8,088 bases of DNA from CAZHGD01 sp964531735 (GCA_964531735.1 CAZHGD010000238.1:1-8088), one strand, 5' to 3'; positions 1 to 6,648 are shown, counted from the stretch's first letter. The notes: generated from the letters alone by a model not told the origin. Numbers and translations are program-made.

Positions 1-978
1 CTAACCGAGAGCCAGTTCGTCGGCGTCTTCGTTCCAGGGCGACAGCAGGGCCCAGACGGTGGCTGCGGTCACCTGCGCCACGGGACCCCAGTAGGCGGCC
101 AGCAACGACAGCGCCCGGACCAGGGCCGACAAGCGCAGCCGTTCGGCTTCCAAACCCTCGGGCGCCGGCCGGCCATAGCCCAGCCAGAACTGCCGGCGCA
201 GCCACGGTTGCGCCAGGAAGCAGTTCAGCTCCAGGTCGCGCACATCGCTCTCGGCTGGCCCCAGCCCCGCGGCATCGAAGTCGAGCAGCCCGAGCACCGC
301 CAGGCTGGCCGGGTCGACGCGCAGATTCCAGAGCTGGTAGTCGCGGTGGCAGAAAACCGGCCGGAACGGCTCGGTCAGCGCGGCCTGGGCCGCTCCCCAC
401 GCCTCTTCGGCCGCCGCCAGGAGGTAGGGATCGACCCAGCCCTGCTGCCGCAACGTGCGCACCGACAGCTCGAAATGCTCGCCGGTGCGCTCGGCCCAGC
501 GTTCAGCCGGATACAGGCCGGCTGCGAGCACCGTGGCAACCTGGGCCAGCGGCGTGCGGTGCAGCGCCGCCAGGGCCGCGCCACACCGCCGCATCAACAG
601 CGCCGCGCGTGCCTCCGGGCCCTCCACGGCGACCTCGTCGGCATCGACCCCACCCACGTGGTCCATCAGCAGGCACGGGTGCGGCACAATGTCGCCCGAG
701 CAGTCCAGCCGCCCCCAGTCCGGCACCGGCACTTCGCTGTGCCGCCGCAGGTAGTCCTGACTGGCCGCGTCGCGCGCCAGCCACGACGGGTCCTGACTGC
801 GGCAGTACACCTTGAGGACCGCCGCCGCGCCGGTCTCGAGCGTCAGCACAAACGACGCGCTGACCTCGCCCTTGCGGATACGTTCGACGGCGACTGGACG
901 TGCCACCCCGTGCGCGCGGCAGAACGCCGCCGCCGTCGCCAGGTCGATGGTGTAGGCTCGGAACTGCGCCGGGTTCAT
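1..978 (-). CDS. APH-family phosphotransferase (kinase fold)
   Basis: A 325-residue protein with the aminoglycoside phosphotransferase/choline kinase-like fold, which transfers the ATP gamma-phosphate to a small-molecule hydroxyl in the cytoplasm. A nucleotide-loop-like segment lies at residues 38-45, the likely ATP-binding lysine is Lys56 in VLKVY, the catalytic loop HRDYQLWN is at 211-218 (Asp213 base, Asn218), and the metal-binding Asp233 is in LLDFD. The length fits the family. The ATG at 978 is chosen although no Shine-Dalgarno is visible; the frame stays open to about 1575, but that part is antisense to nothing useful and overlaps the upstream gene in another frame. The stop is at 1-3, so the gene is complete. 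It follows the FG-GAP gene by 50 nt. The substrate cannot be read from sequence: antibiotic, homoserine, choline or sugar are all possible, and resistance should not be assumed. Confidence 0.85.
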   Translation of the reverse strand: MNPAQFRAYTIDLATAAAFCRAHGVARPVAVERIRKGEVSASFVLTLETGAAAVLKVYCRSQDPSWLARDAASQDYLRRHSEVPVPDWGRLDCSGDIVPHPCLLMDHVGGVDADEVAVEGPEARAALLMRRCGAALAALHRTPLAQVATVLAAGLYPAERWAERTGEHFELSVRTLRQQGWVDPYLLAAAEEAWGAAQAALTEPFRPVFCHRDYQLWNLRVDPASLAVLGLLDFDAAGLGPAESDVRDLELNCFLAQPWLRRQFWLGYGRPAPEGLEAERLRLSALVRALSLLAAYWGPVAQVTAATVWALLSPWNEDADELALG

Positions 979-1028
979 GCCGACCGGTTTCGCCGCCGCG
1001 CCCGCCCGACCTGCCGGGCTCGCCCCGA

Positions 1029-1952
1029 CTATTCGGGTGACCGCCAGCGCCAGATGGTCAGCCGGCCGGACCGCCCCTCCGCGATGGCGAGCTCGATCTG
1101 CCCATCGTGGTCGATGTCCAGCGCTCGCGCCATCGCCCGGTTGGTCACCGTGGCCCGATAGGGATCCGGGTGCGGTCGGCCGGGCGACGCGAACGAAGCC
1201 TGCCAGACCTGGCCGAGGTGACCGCCCGCGAACCGGTAGACACGGAACACCTGCGGCTTCTTGGCCGCCGGACTGTCTTGGACGGTGACCACCTCGGCGC
1301 CACCATCGCCATCCAGATCCGCACACTGCACCACCGCGCCGCGCAACATGCCGCGCACGCGCCCGTCGCGCCGACGCGTCACCCGAGTCGCCCCCTGCCC
1401 ATCCTCGGATGCCGCCAGCGCGTACGACTCGCCCCTGGCGTCGACCACCTCCGTGGGCGCGAACTCGGCCCCGCGGCCGTCGAGACCGGCGGCCATCTGG
1501 AACGGCCCAAACCCCCGCTCCGTCTGGACCGCCACGGCCGACCGCAGTGGGCTGACGCCCCACCGCCGTTCGCATGCCACCACATCGAGCAGCTCGTCGT
1601 GGTTGGTGTCCAGCAGCACCAGGTCAATGCTGTCCCCGGCGACCTCACGCAGTTCGCTCGGCAGCGGCAGCACCTGGCCGCCCGGCTGACCGTGGCTCAC
1701 CACCGGCAGATGGACCTGGCCGTCGCCGGCCAGAACCGCCAGGTGAGCACCGGCGCGGTCCGTGCCGCAGCGCACCAGGCGCAGCGGCCCTGGCAAGTGC
1801 TGCTCGGCCACCGGCCGCAACGTGTCCGGCTGCGGGTGTCGCGCAATGGCCAACAAGGCCACCAACCCGAAGGGAATCGCCTGGAGCGCCCAGGCCTTCC
1901 GAAAGCTCCCCGCCACCCGTTCCTCACTACTATGTGCGCTACCTGACGTCAT
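1029..1952 (-). CDS. Membrane-anchored FG-GAP/VCBS repeat protein
   Basis: A 307-residue protein of the FG-GAP/VCBS beta-propeller-like type. A basic N-terminus (Arg12, Arg18, Lys19) followed by a hydrophobic stretch at about 21-37 suggests a signal anchor or uncleaved signal peptide, placing the rest outside the cytoplasmic membrane. Three Asp-rich, calcium-loop-like motifs are visible: DTNHDELLD at 115-123, DLDGDGGAE at 212-220 and DIDHDGQIE at 279-287, each followed by a short beta-strand as in VCBS/integrin-like repeats. Such domains usually mediate adhesion or protein and carbohydrate binding. The ATG at 1952 is chosen because an AAGGA sequence lies 10 nt upstream and the hydrophobic anchor then falls at the N-terminus; the frame is open upstream to 2111, which would overlap the RNase Z end. 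No partner is identifiable from the neighbours. Confidence 0.8.
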   Translation of the reverse strand: MTSGSAHSSEERVAGSFRKAWALQAIPFGLVALLAIARHPQPDTLRPVAEQHLPGPLRLVRCGTDRAGAHLAVLAGDGQVHLPVVSHGQPGGQVLPLPSELREVAGDSIDLVLLDTNHDELLDVVACERRWGVSPLRSAVAVQTERGFGPFQMAAGLDGRGAEFAPTEVVDARGESYALAASEDGQGATRVTRRRDGRVRGMLRGAVVQCADLDGDGGAEVVTVQDSPAAKKPQVFRVYRFAGGHLGQVWQASFASPGRPHPDPYRATVTNRAMARALDIDHDGQIELAIAEGRSGRLTIWRWRSPE

Positions 1953-2076
1953 CCCAGCACCGTCCTTGCGCAGCCCCAACAGGTAGGGTCGCGCGGCAGT
2001 GGTGAAGGCTCGTTGCCGAGCGGTTCCGCGTGGGTCAAGACGGCTCGACCCCGTCGTGTCTCGCGAGGCGCGTGGT
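1953..2076. other. Intergenic gap between RNase Z and FG-GAP gene
   Basis: A 124-nt non-coding gap between two minus-strand genes. It holds two overlapping, mutually exclusive 5-bp inverted repeats (2032-2036 with 2047-2051, and 2039-2043 with 2051-2055). Neither is followed by a U tract on the minus strand, so they are at best a weak terminator. A TTGACC sequence (minus strand, 2038-2033) resembles a -35 element but has no acceptable -10 at the right distance. The promoter of the FG-GAP gene, if it has its own, is not evident. Confidence 0.5.
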
Positions 2077-2991
2077 CTAGACGTCGAGTTGCAGCAGATC
2101 GGCTGCCACATCGACGGGACTGAAGACTTCTGCGGCCTCGCGTCGGAGCGGTTCCAGGTCGAGGTAGCGCGGCGAGAAGTGGGTCAAAACCAGCCGTTTG
2201 GCACCGGCTGCAGCGGCCGTCTGGGCCGCCTCCACAACGGTACAGTGCTTCTTGTGCCGAGCCTCTGACGCCATATCACCGGCAAAGGTAGCCTCGTGCA
2301 CCAACAGGTCCGCGCCGCGCGCCAGCAGTTCCGCATTGCGACACGGCCGCGTATCACTCACGTACGCAATCCGTCGACCAGGCTTCGCTGTTCCAAGTAC
2401 CTGGTCTGGCCGGACCACAGTTCCGTCGCCAACAGCGACGGTGTAACCCTGTTGTAACCTGCCGTAGAGCGGGCCCGGCGGCACGCCCAGCGCCTTGGCG
2501 GCGGCCACATCGAAGGTGCCCGGCCGATCCTTCTCAGCCAAGGCATAGCCGTAGGTCGGCACGCGGTGTTGCAGCGCCGCGGCCTCGATGACGAACTCGT
2601 CGCCATCATGGATGATGCCGCCACGGTCGCTGAGCTCGATGAACTCGATGGGATACGAGAAGTCCGTCCGCAGGAGCCGCTTGCAGCCGATCACGAAGTC
2701 CTGCAAGCCGGCCGGGCCGACCAGGCGCAGCGGCTCGACGCGCTCGCCCATTTGCAGCGACATCAACAGCCCCATCAGGCCGGTGACATGGTCGCCGTGC
2801 ATATGCGAGATGAGGATCCAGCTCAGCCGCGAGAACTTCAGCCCAGCCTTGCGAAAGCGCATCTGGGCCCCTTCGCCGCAGTCGAACAGGAACATCTCAC
2901 CTTCGCGCACCAGCACGACAGCCGGGAGATAGCGACCTTTGGTGGGAGTGCCGGCACTGGTGCCAAGGAATACAACGCGTATGGGGACCAC
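2077..2991 (-). CDS. rnz: Ribonuclease Z (tRNA 3'-processing endonuclease)
   Basis: RNase Z cuts the 3' trailer from tRNA precursors so that CCA can be added or exposed; it is a cytoplasmic zinc metallo-beta-lactamase-fold enzyme, normally a homodimer. Numbering from the GTG, the 304-residue protein shows the zinc-binding HMHGDH motif at 63-68, further ligand candidates His142 (LQHRVPTYGY), Asp213 (SDT) and His271 (THFSPRY), the HEATF motif at 232-236, and a Pro/Gly-rich GVPPGPLYG segment near 169-177 that belongs to the tRNA-gripping arm region. Length matches the short bacterial RNase Z form (about 300-310 residues). The GTG at 2991 is chosen because the conserved core begins four residues later, as in characterised homologues; a TTG at 3027 would add 12 residues. 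No good Shine-Dalgarno supports either start, and a strong hairpin lies directly before the GTG. No tRNA gene is nearby. Confidence 0.93.
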   Translation of the reverse strand: MVPIRVVFLGTSAGTPTKGRYLPAVVLVREGEMFLFDCGEGAQMRFRKAGLKFSRLSWILISHMHGDHVTGLMGLLMSLQMGERVEPLRLVGPAGLQDFVIGCKRLLRTDFSYPIEFIELSDRGGIIHDGDEFVIEAAALQHRVPTYGYALAEKDRPGTFDVAAAKALGVPPGPLYGRLQQGYTVAVGDGTVVRPDQVLGTAKPGRRIAYVSDTRPCRNAELLARGADLLVHEATFAGDMASEARHKKHCTVVEAAQTAAAAGAKRLVLTHFSPRYLDLEPLRREAAEVFSPVDVAADLLQLDV

Positions 2992-2992
2992 A

Positions 2993-3020
2993 TCCGGGAG
3001 TCTAGCATCAGACCCCCGGA
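2993..3020 (-). promoter_or_regulatory. 11-bp hairpin directly before the RNase Z start
   Basis: Arms 2993-3003 and 3010-3020 pair over 11 bp around a 6-nt loop. The only imperfect pair (2999 with 3014) is a G-U wobble in minus-strand RNA but an A-C mismatch in plus-strand RNA, so the structure fits the orientation of RNase Z transcription. It ends 1 nt before the GTG at 2991 and lies 34-62 nt after the upstream hydrolase stop codon. No U tract follows, so a simple intrinsic terminator is unlikely; an RNA processing site, attenuator or translation control element are alternatives. If translation starts at the TTG (3027) the hairpin would be inside the coding region. Confidence 0.55.
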
Positions 3021-3054
3021 CGGGCAAGGGCCGACGGCCACCGCCGCGCCGCCG

Positions 3055-5079
3055 CTACATGATGGCCACCGCCGCGTGGACGCGGACACCGTCCAACTCG
3101 ACGGTCAACGTGCCCTCGCGCCAGTCCCAGCGCAGCGGCTGACCCTCCAGCACCTCTTCGACGCGCCAGGGCTCCTCGGCCAGCGCCACCTCCAGGCGGA
3201 TCGGGCCGACCACCGGCAGCTCGTCGATGGCGCCGTTGCCAGGCTGGTTCGGGATGCCGCTGCCGCGGTTCACCAGGTGGACCAGCCGGGTCTGCTCCTT
3301 GCGGCGCAGCGCCACATCAACCGCCGTCGGCGCGGTCACCCGCACGTCGAAGCCTGGCTCCAAGCTGTCCACCACGGCGGCCAGGAAGCGGCGCGTGTCG
3401 GGGTAGCGGTTGTGCGCGAAGTCGTGGCAGGCCGCCGCCGGCACGTAGGCCACGGCCCCGGCGCCGACCTGGTTCACCGTCCACGCCGGATACTCGGTCA
3501 GCTCCGCGGTGGCCAGTGGCGAGCGGCCGAGGTAGCCGCGCGCCACCGCGGTGGTCGGCCGCACCAGGCGCCAGAGCTGGCTGTGCAGCGGCACCGCACC
3601 GTCGCCAGCCGGCACGAACCAGGTGGCCTCTGCGGCGGTCTCCACGCTGTCGACACCGAGGAGCTCGGCCCCGAACCGCTCGTACGCCTCGGCCCCGGTG
3701 ACCACCAGCTTGCCGCCGTCGGTCACGTACTGCTTCAGCGCGGCCAGCATGGCGTCGGACAGGTGCTGTTGCTCCGGCGCCACCACCAGCGGGAACTCGG
3801 CCAAGCGCGGCAGGAGCGCCCACTCGTCGAGGATATCGACGCCGTAATGGCTCTCCAGCAGCGCAAACGTGGCGCCTTGGACGCCGCTCACATCGACGTT
3901 CCACATCAGATTGCGGCCATTCGCCGTGGCGTGCAGATGGTGCTCGGAGTGCAGAACCGCAATCTGCGGCCAGGTGACGGTGTCCTGGCACCAGTGCCGG
4001 CGGTGCTTCACAAACCGGCCCACTTCGCCCCAGCGCTGCATCCGCCAGGGGATCAGCCGCCCGTCACGGAGCCCGCCACCGGTCTCGTAGAGCTGCACGT
4101 TGCCGCCGAACGAGAGCAGGACCGCCGCCTCCTGCATGAGCATCTCGGCCGGCTTGGCCACCCACGGCGAGTCGGGCTTGCCCATGCCGTGCGAGCAGTA
4201 GAACGTCCAGAGCATGATGTCCCACGGCTTGCCGCGCGTGGACAGGAAGCGCGCCTCGCAGCGGCTGCCATCCAGGCCCCAGACCCAGGAGTTGTCGCCG
4301 CTGATCCAGTCGGTCGGCACCCGCGGCTCGCCCGGGTGCTTGAACGTCTGCAGCCAGTTCGAGCAGACCAGCACGCCGGGCTTGTGCGCGTGGACCGCGT
4401 CGCAGTAGCGCGTGACGTAGGTCTCGAAGCTGCGCAGCGTGAACAGCCACCAGCGCGGCCAGTTGGCATCGTCGGTCTCGGTCGGCGGGTCGCTCAGACC
4501 CGTCTCGGCCTGCCAGGCCACGCGACACCGCTCGCAGTAGCACGGCTCCACGCCCCACAGGTCGCCGTCCACCCAGAAGCCGTCCACACCGTAGCGGTCG
4601 ATCAACTCCAGCATCTGCGGGATCAGCAACTCATCGACATAGGGCCCGCGCGGGCACATCTTCTCGGAGACCGGCGCGCCGGCGTTCTGTCCGGTGGGTG
4701 TGGCCTCCGGCGGCACCGGCGGGCCTTGCACGCGCCACTCGGGGTAGCGGCTGGCCGCCGCCTTGTCCCAGATGCCCGAGTAGTGGCAGTGCAGCGGCAA
4801 GCCCAGCCTGGCGGTCGCGGCGCGCCACTGCGCCATGGCGTCCTGGACGACGCCCGGACTGACCGCGGCCGTCGGCACCTTGGAGAACCAGCTCGTGTAG
4901 CCCGGATGCCCTTTGCAGTCGGTCTGCACGAAGTCGGGGTCCATCAACTGCAGCGTGGGCACCAACTCGTCCTCGCCGCAGCGGGCGCCCAGGACGGTAT
5001 CGTTCTCGTTCGCGTGCAGGTCATAGTGCAGGCCGAAGTAGCGCTCAGCGCCATGCCAGCGACCGCGGTAGATGCTCAT
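3055..5079 (-). CDS. Glycoside hydrolase-like protein (GHL6/GH29-like barrel plus amidotransferase-like domain)
   Basis: A 674-residue protein resembling the uncharacterised glycoside hydrolases with an alpha-L-fucosidase/GHL6-type TIM barrel. Residues about 10-365 form the barrel: an N-terminal YFGLHYDLHAN segment (14-24), then YGVDGFWVDGD (163-173), where Asp171 is the best nucleophile candidate by position, followed by CYCERCR (180-186), a cysteine cluster typical of this group. Residues about 370-470 look like the glutamine-amidotransferase-fold trimerisation domain of GH42-type beta-galactosidases (LVVAPEQQHLSD at 431-442, GGKLVVTG at 455-462). A C-terminal beta-rich part (about 575-674) contains RLVHLVN (598-604). 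No signal peptide is visible, so a cytoplasmic location is likely. ATG 5079 has GGAG 6 nt upstream. The protein probably cleaves an oligosaccharide; the substrate is unknown. It diverges from the prepilin gene, and RNase Z follows after 63 nt. Confidence 0.75.
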   Translation of the reverse strand: MSIYRGRWHGAERYFGLHYDLHANENDTVLGARCGEDELVPTLQLMDPDFVQTDCKGHPGYTSWFSKVPTAAVSPGVVQDAMAQWRAATARLGLPLHCHYSGIWDKAAASRYPEWRVQGPPVPPEATPTGQNAGAPVSEKMCPRGPYVDELLIPQMLELIDRYGVDGFWVDGDLWGVEPCYCERCRVAWQAETGLSDPPTETDDANWPRWWLFTLRSFETYVTRYCDAVHAHKPGVLVCSNWLQTFKHPGEPRVPTDWISGDNSWVWGLDGSRCEARFLSTRGKPWDIMLWTFYCSHGMGKPDSPWVAKPAEMLMQEAAVLLSFGGNVQLYETGGGLRDGRLIPWRMQRWGEVGRFVKHRRHWCQDTVTWPQIAVLHSEHHLHATANGRNLMWNVDVSGVQGATFALLESHYGVDILDEWALLPRLAEFPLVVAPEQQHLSDAMLAALKQYVTDGGKLVVTGAEAYERFGAELLGVDSVETAAEATWFVPAGDGAVPLHSQLWRLVRPTTAVARGYLGRSPLATAELTEYPAWTVNQVGAGAVAYVPAAACHDFAHNRYPDTRRFLAAVVDSLEPGFDVRVTAPTAVDVALRRKEQTRLVHLVNRGSGIPNQPGNGAIDELPVVGPIRLEVALAEEPWRVEEVLEGQPLRWDWREGTLTVELDGVRVHAAVAIM

Positions 5080-5121
5080 GCTCGGCTCCGGTGGTTCCAG
5101 CCGATGGTTTCGGTGCCGAGC
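5080..5121 (-). promoter_or_regulatory. Shine-Dalgarno-containing hairpin at the hydrolase start
   Basis: In minus-strand RNA, GCTCGGCACCG (5121-5111) and CGGAGCCGAGC (5090-5080) pair at 10 of 11 positions, with one A-A mismatch, around a 20-nt loop. The stem abuts the ATG at 5079, and the GGAG that should serve as the ribosome binding site is in the 3' arm, so three of its four bases are paired. A stronger GGGAGGA lies just upstream (5134-5128) but has no start codon in range; it could act as a ribosome standby site. The structure could limit translation until melted by a ribosome, protein or ligand; that role is inference. Confidence 0.5.
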
Positions 5122-5165
5122 CGGGCTTCCTCCCGAACCAGTGCCGCCCGGCCCGACGCCAGCCC

Positions 5166-5194
5166 TTGCGGCGCCGATCGGGTCCAGGTAGACT
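5166..5194 (+). promoter_or_regulatory. Possible sigma70-type promoter of the prepilin operon
   Basis: TTGCGG (5166-5171) and TAGACT (5189-5194) are separated by 17 nt and match the consensus hexamers at 3 of 6 and 4 of 6 positions. This would start transcription near 5201, giving a leader of about 30 nt. The match is weak. It also conflicts with the leader pseudoknot proposed at 5191-5215, because the 5' arm of that structure would not then be transcribed. Confidence 0.2.
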
Positions 5195-5215
5195 TACGCC
5201 AAGTCGGAAGGGCGT
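5191..5215 (+). promoter_or_regulatory. Interleaved inverted repeats in the prepilin leader
   Basis: GACTT (5191-5195), ACGCC (5196-5200), AAGTC (5201-5205) and GGCGT (5211-5215) form an A-B-A'-B' order: the loop of the first stem is exactly the 5' arm of the second. If one A-T pair is open, this is the geometry of a compact H-type pseudoknot, and it ends 2 nt before the Shine-Dalgarno at 5218. The arms could equally be an operator dyad or chance. No known riboswitch consensus, including preQ1 class I, is recognised. Confidence 0.3.
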
Positions 5216-5217
5216 GC

Positions 5218-5223
5218 GGAGGA
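5218..5223 (+). promoter_or_regulatory. Ribosome binding site deciding the prepilin start
   Basis: A GGAGGA sequence, the strongest Shine-Dalgarno with a usable start codon in the window. Two ATGs follow in tandem at 5227 and 5230. Counted from GGAGG, spacing is 4 nt to the first and 7 nt to the second, so the second ATG is favoured. Confidence 0.75.
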
Positions 5224-5229
5224 ATCATG

Positions 5230-5874
5230 ATGCGCAAGCGTACAGCCTTCACACTGATCGAGCTGCTGGTGGTCATCGCCATCATTGCGATTCTCGCGGC
5301 CATCCTGTTCCCTGTCTTCGCCAAGGCGCGCGAGAAGGCCCGGCAGGCCAGTTGCTCCTCCAACCTGAAGCAACTGGCCCTGGGTTGCGGCATGTACAGC
5401 CAGGACTACGACAGCTCCTACGTGCCGAAGTGCCTCGACCGTACCGGCGCCGACATGGGGCGCTACTGGTACTTCCTGTGCCAGCCGTACCTGAAGAACA
5501 CCCAGATGCTGAGCTGTCCGAGTCGGCCCTGGACCGGCAACAAGTGCAACTGCGGCGGCAGTGAGGACCGGCCGTCGGCCCCGTCCTATGACATGCCGTG
5601 CAGCGGCAGCGGCGCGGCCAGCAGCATGGGCATCATCGGCGCCGGTCGCGCCGAAACCGCGATCCTGGCGCCGTCCACGACCATCTACTTCAGCGACCTC
5701 TACTGCTCGGCCACCACGATGAACACCGGCACCGGCGATGCCATCCTCACGCGCATGGGCAATGCGGCGTCGATCCGGCACAATGACGGCTTCAACGCCG
5801 CCTACGCCGACGGTCACGTCAAGTGGCAGCGCCAGCCACGCTACGGCGACTGGACACTGGACCCGAACGACTGA
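5230..5874 (+). CDS. Type IV pilin-like prepilin with H-X9-DG domain
   Basis: A 214-residue pseudopilin-like protein exported as a prepilin, processed by a PilD-type peptidase and held in the membrane or assembled by its N-terminal helix. Residues 1-6 are a short basic leader, followed by FTLIELLVV (7-15) with the conserved Glu11 at mature position 5 and a hydrophobic helix to about 30. The residue before the expected cleavage site is Ala6, where Gly is usual. FPVFAKAREKARQ (27-39) leads into the globular part. His184, nine residues, then Asp194-Gly195 reproduce the H-X9-DG motif exactly, followed by HVKW (196-199). Nine cysteines (42, 53, 68, 84, 96, 106, 108, 124, 159) suggest disulphides outside the cytoplasm. 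No pilus assembly genes are in the window. Such prepilins occur in many copies in Armatimonadota and Planctomycetota; the function of this paralogue is unknown. The tandem ATG at 5227 would add one residue. Confidence 0.9.
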   Translation: MRKRTAFTLIELLVVIAIIAILAAILFPVFAKAREKARQASCSSNLKQLALGCGMYSQDYDSSYVPKCLDRTGADMGRYWYFLCQPYLKNTQMLSCPSRPWTGNKCNCGGSEDRPSAPSYDMPCSGSGAASSMGIIGAGRAETAILAPSTTIYFSDLYCSATTMNTGTGDAILTRMGNAASIRHNDGFNAAYADGHVKWQRQPRYGDWTLDPND

Positions 5875-5879
5875 GCCGC

Positions 5880-5884
5880 AGGAG
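5880..5884 (+). promoter_or_regulatory. Ribosome binding site of the SDR gene, partly in a hairpin loop
   Basis: AGGAG lies 7 nt before the ATG at 5892 and fixes this start over upstream in-frame codons. CGCA (5877-5880) and TGCG (5888-5891) form a 4-bp stem that ends exactly at the ATG and would display GGAG in its 7-nt loop. The stem is short and may be chance. Confidence 0.6.
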
Positions 5885-5891
5885 CAGTGCG

Positions 5892-6647
5892 ATGGATTTG
5901 GCCAGCGCCACGGTACTCGTCACCGGCGCGGGGAGCGGCATCGGCCGCGCGTTGGCGGTCGAGTTCGGGCGCCACGGCGCGGCGGTGGTCTGTTGTGGGC
6001 GCCGGCAGGCGCGCCTGGCTGAGACCGCGTCAGCCGTCGAGGCCGCCGGCGGACGGGTCCTGGCCGTGGCCTGCGACATCACCGTCGCTGAACAGGTCAG
6101 CCAGATGGTGGCTGCCGCCGAAGCCCGCTTCGGTGCCATCGACGTGCTGTTCAACAACGCCGGCAGTTTCCAGTCCATCGCCGGCGTGCACGAGGTGGAC
6201 GCCGAGTTGTGGTGGCAGGATGTGACCATCAACCTGCTCGGCAGCCTGCTCGTCATCCGCGCGGTCTTGCCAGCTATGATCGAGCGCGACCGCGGCATCA
6301 TCATCAGCATGGACGGCGGCCGGCCGGTGGGCGGCTCGGGCTACGCGTGCGGCAAGGCCGGCCTGATGGAGCTGACCCGCGTGCTGTGCGCCGAACTCAA
6401 GCAGCAGGGCAGCCAGGTCATGGTCTTCAGCGCCGGCCCGGGCCTGGTGCGCACCGAGATGACCGAACTGCAAGCGGCCAGCGAGGCCGGGCGGCGCTGG
6501 ATCCCGTCCACGGCCGAGTGTTTCGAGACCGGGCAGCTCCGGACCCCCGAGGAGATCGCCCGCGCCACCGTGCGACTGGTGCAGTGCGCGCGGCCCGAGT
6601 GGAGCGGCCGCGGCTTCGGCCCCGACACCGACTTCGGCCAGTTCTGA
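5892..6647 (+). CDS. Short-chain dehydrogenase/reductase (SDR), classical type
   Basis: A 251-residue cytoplasmic NAD(P)-dependent oxidoreductase, probably acting on a small alcohol or ketone; the substrate is unknown. The Rossmann nucleotide motif TGAGSGIG is at 11-18, Arg37-Arg38 after the second strand favour NADP(H), Asp62 sits in the usual adenine-contact position, NNAG is at 88-91 and the structural Asn is Asn114. The catalytic pair is Tyr151 and Lys155 (YACGK). The best catalytic Ser is Ser139, 12 residues before the Tyr, where 13 is common, so the loop seems one residue short. PGLVRTEM near 195-202 is the cofactor-side segment. Length is typical. The start at 5892 has AGGAG 7 nt upstream, and the gene follows the prepilin stop by 17 nt, so co-transcription is likely although no functional link is obvious. 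KduD-like sugar acid dehydrogenase or FabG-like reductase are possible. Confidence 0.9.
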   Translation: MDLASATVLVTGAGSGIGRALAVEFGRHGAAVVCCGRRQARLAETASAVEAAGGRVLAVACDITVAEQVSQMVAAAEARFGAIDVLFNNAGSFQSIAGVHEVDAELWWQDVTINLLGSLLVIRAVLPAMIERDRGIIISMDGGRPVGGSGYACGKAGLMELTRVLCAELKQQGSQVMVFSAGPGLVRTEMTELQAASEAGRRWIPSTAECFETGQLRTPEEIARATVRLVQCARPEWSGRGFGPDTDFGQF

Positions 6648-6648
6648 C

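Noticed and set aside
1004..1019. GC hairpin (GCCCG/CGGGC) upstream of the kinase start.
   Set aside because: Five pairs only, 25 nt from the ATG, in a very GC-rich stretch where such repeats are expected; not comparable with the three longer start-codon hairpins.
208..1161. A 317-codon plus-strand open frame opposite the kinase gene.
   Set aside because: Low-complexity Arg/Gln/Ala-rich translation without motifs, antisense to a kinase with intact catalytic residues.
979..1575. N-terminal extension of the kinase frame up to position 1575.
   Set aside because: It overlaps the FG-GAP gene in another frame and its translation is Arg/Gly-rich; the kinase domain begins shortly after the ATG at 978.
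2033..2038. TTGACC as a -35 element for the FG-GAP gene.
   Set aside because: No hexamer resembling TATAAT occurs 16-19 nt downstream.
2032..2055. Possible terminator downstream of RNase Z.
   Set aside because: Only two competing 5-bp stems and no U tract; kept as a remark in the intergenic entry.
2566..5874. An open plus-strand frame of about 1100 codons, running into the prepilin gene in frame.
   Set aside because: Up to about 5080 it is antisense to RNase Z and the hydrolase, which have clear motifs; its translation is Arg/His/Pro/Ala-rich with no domain. It is a by-product of GC-rich codon use; only the final 214 residues are real.
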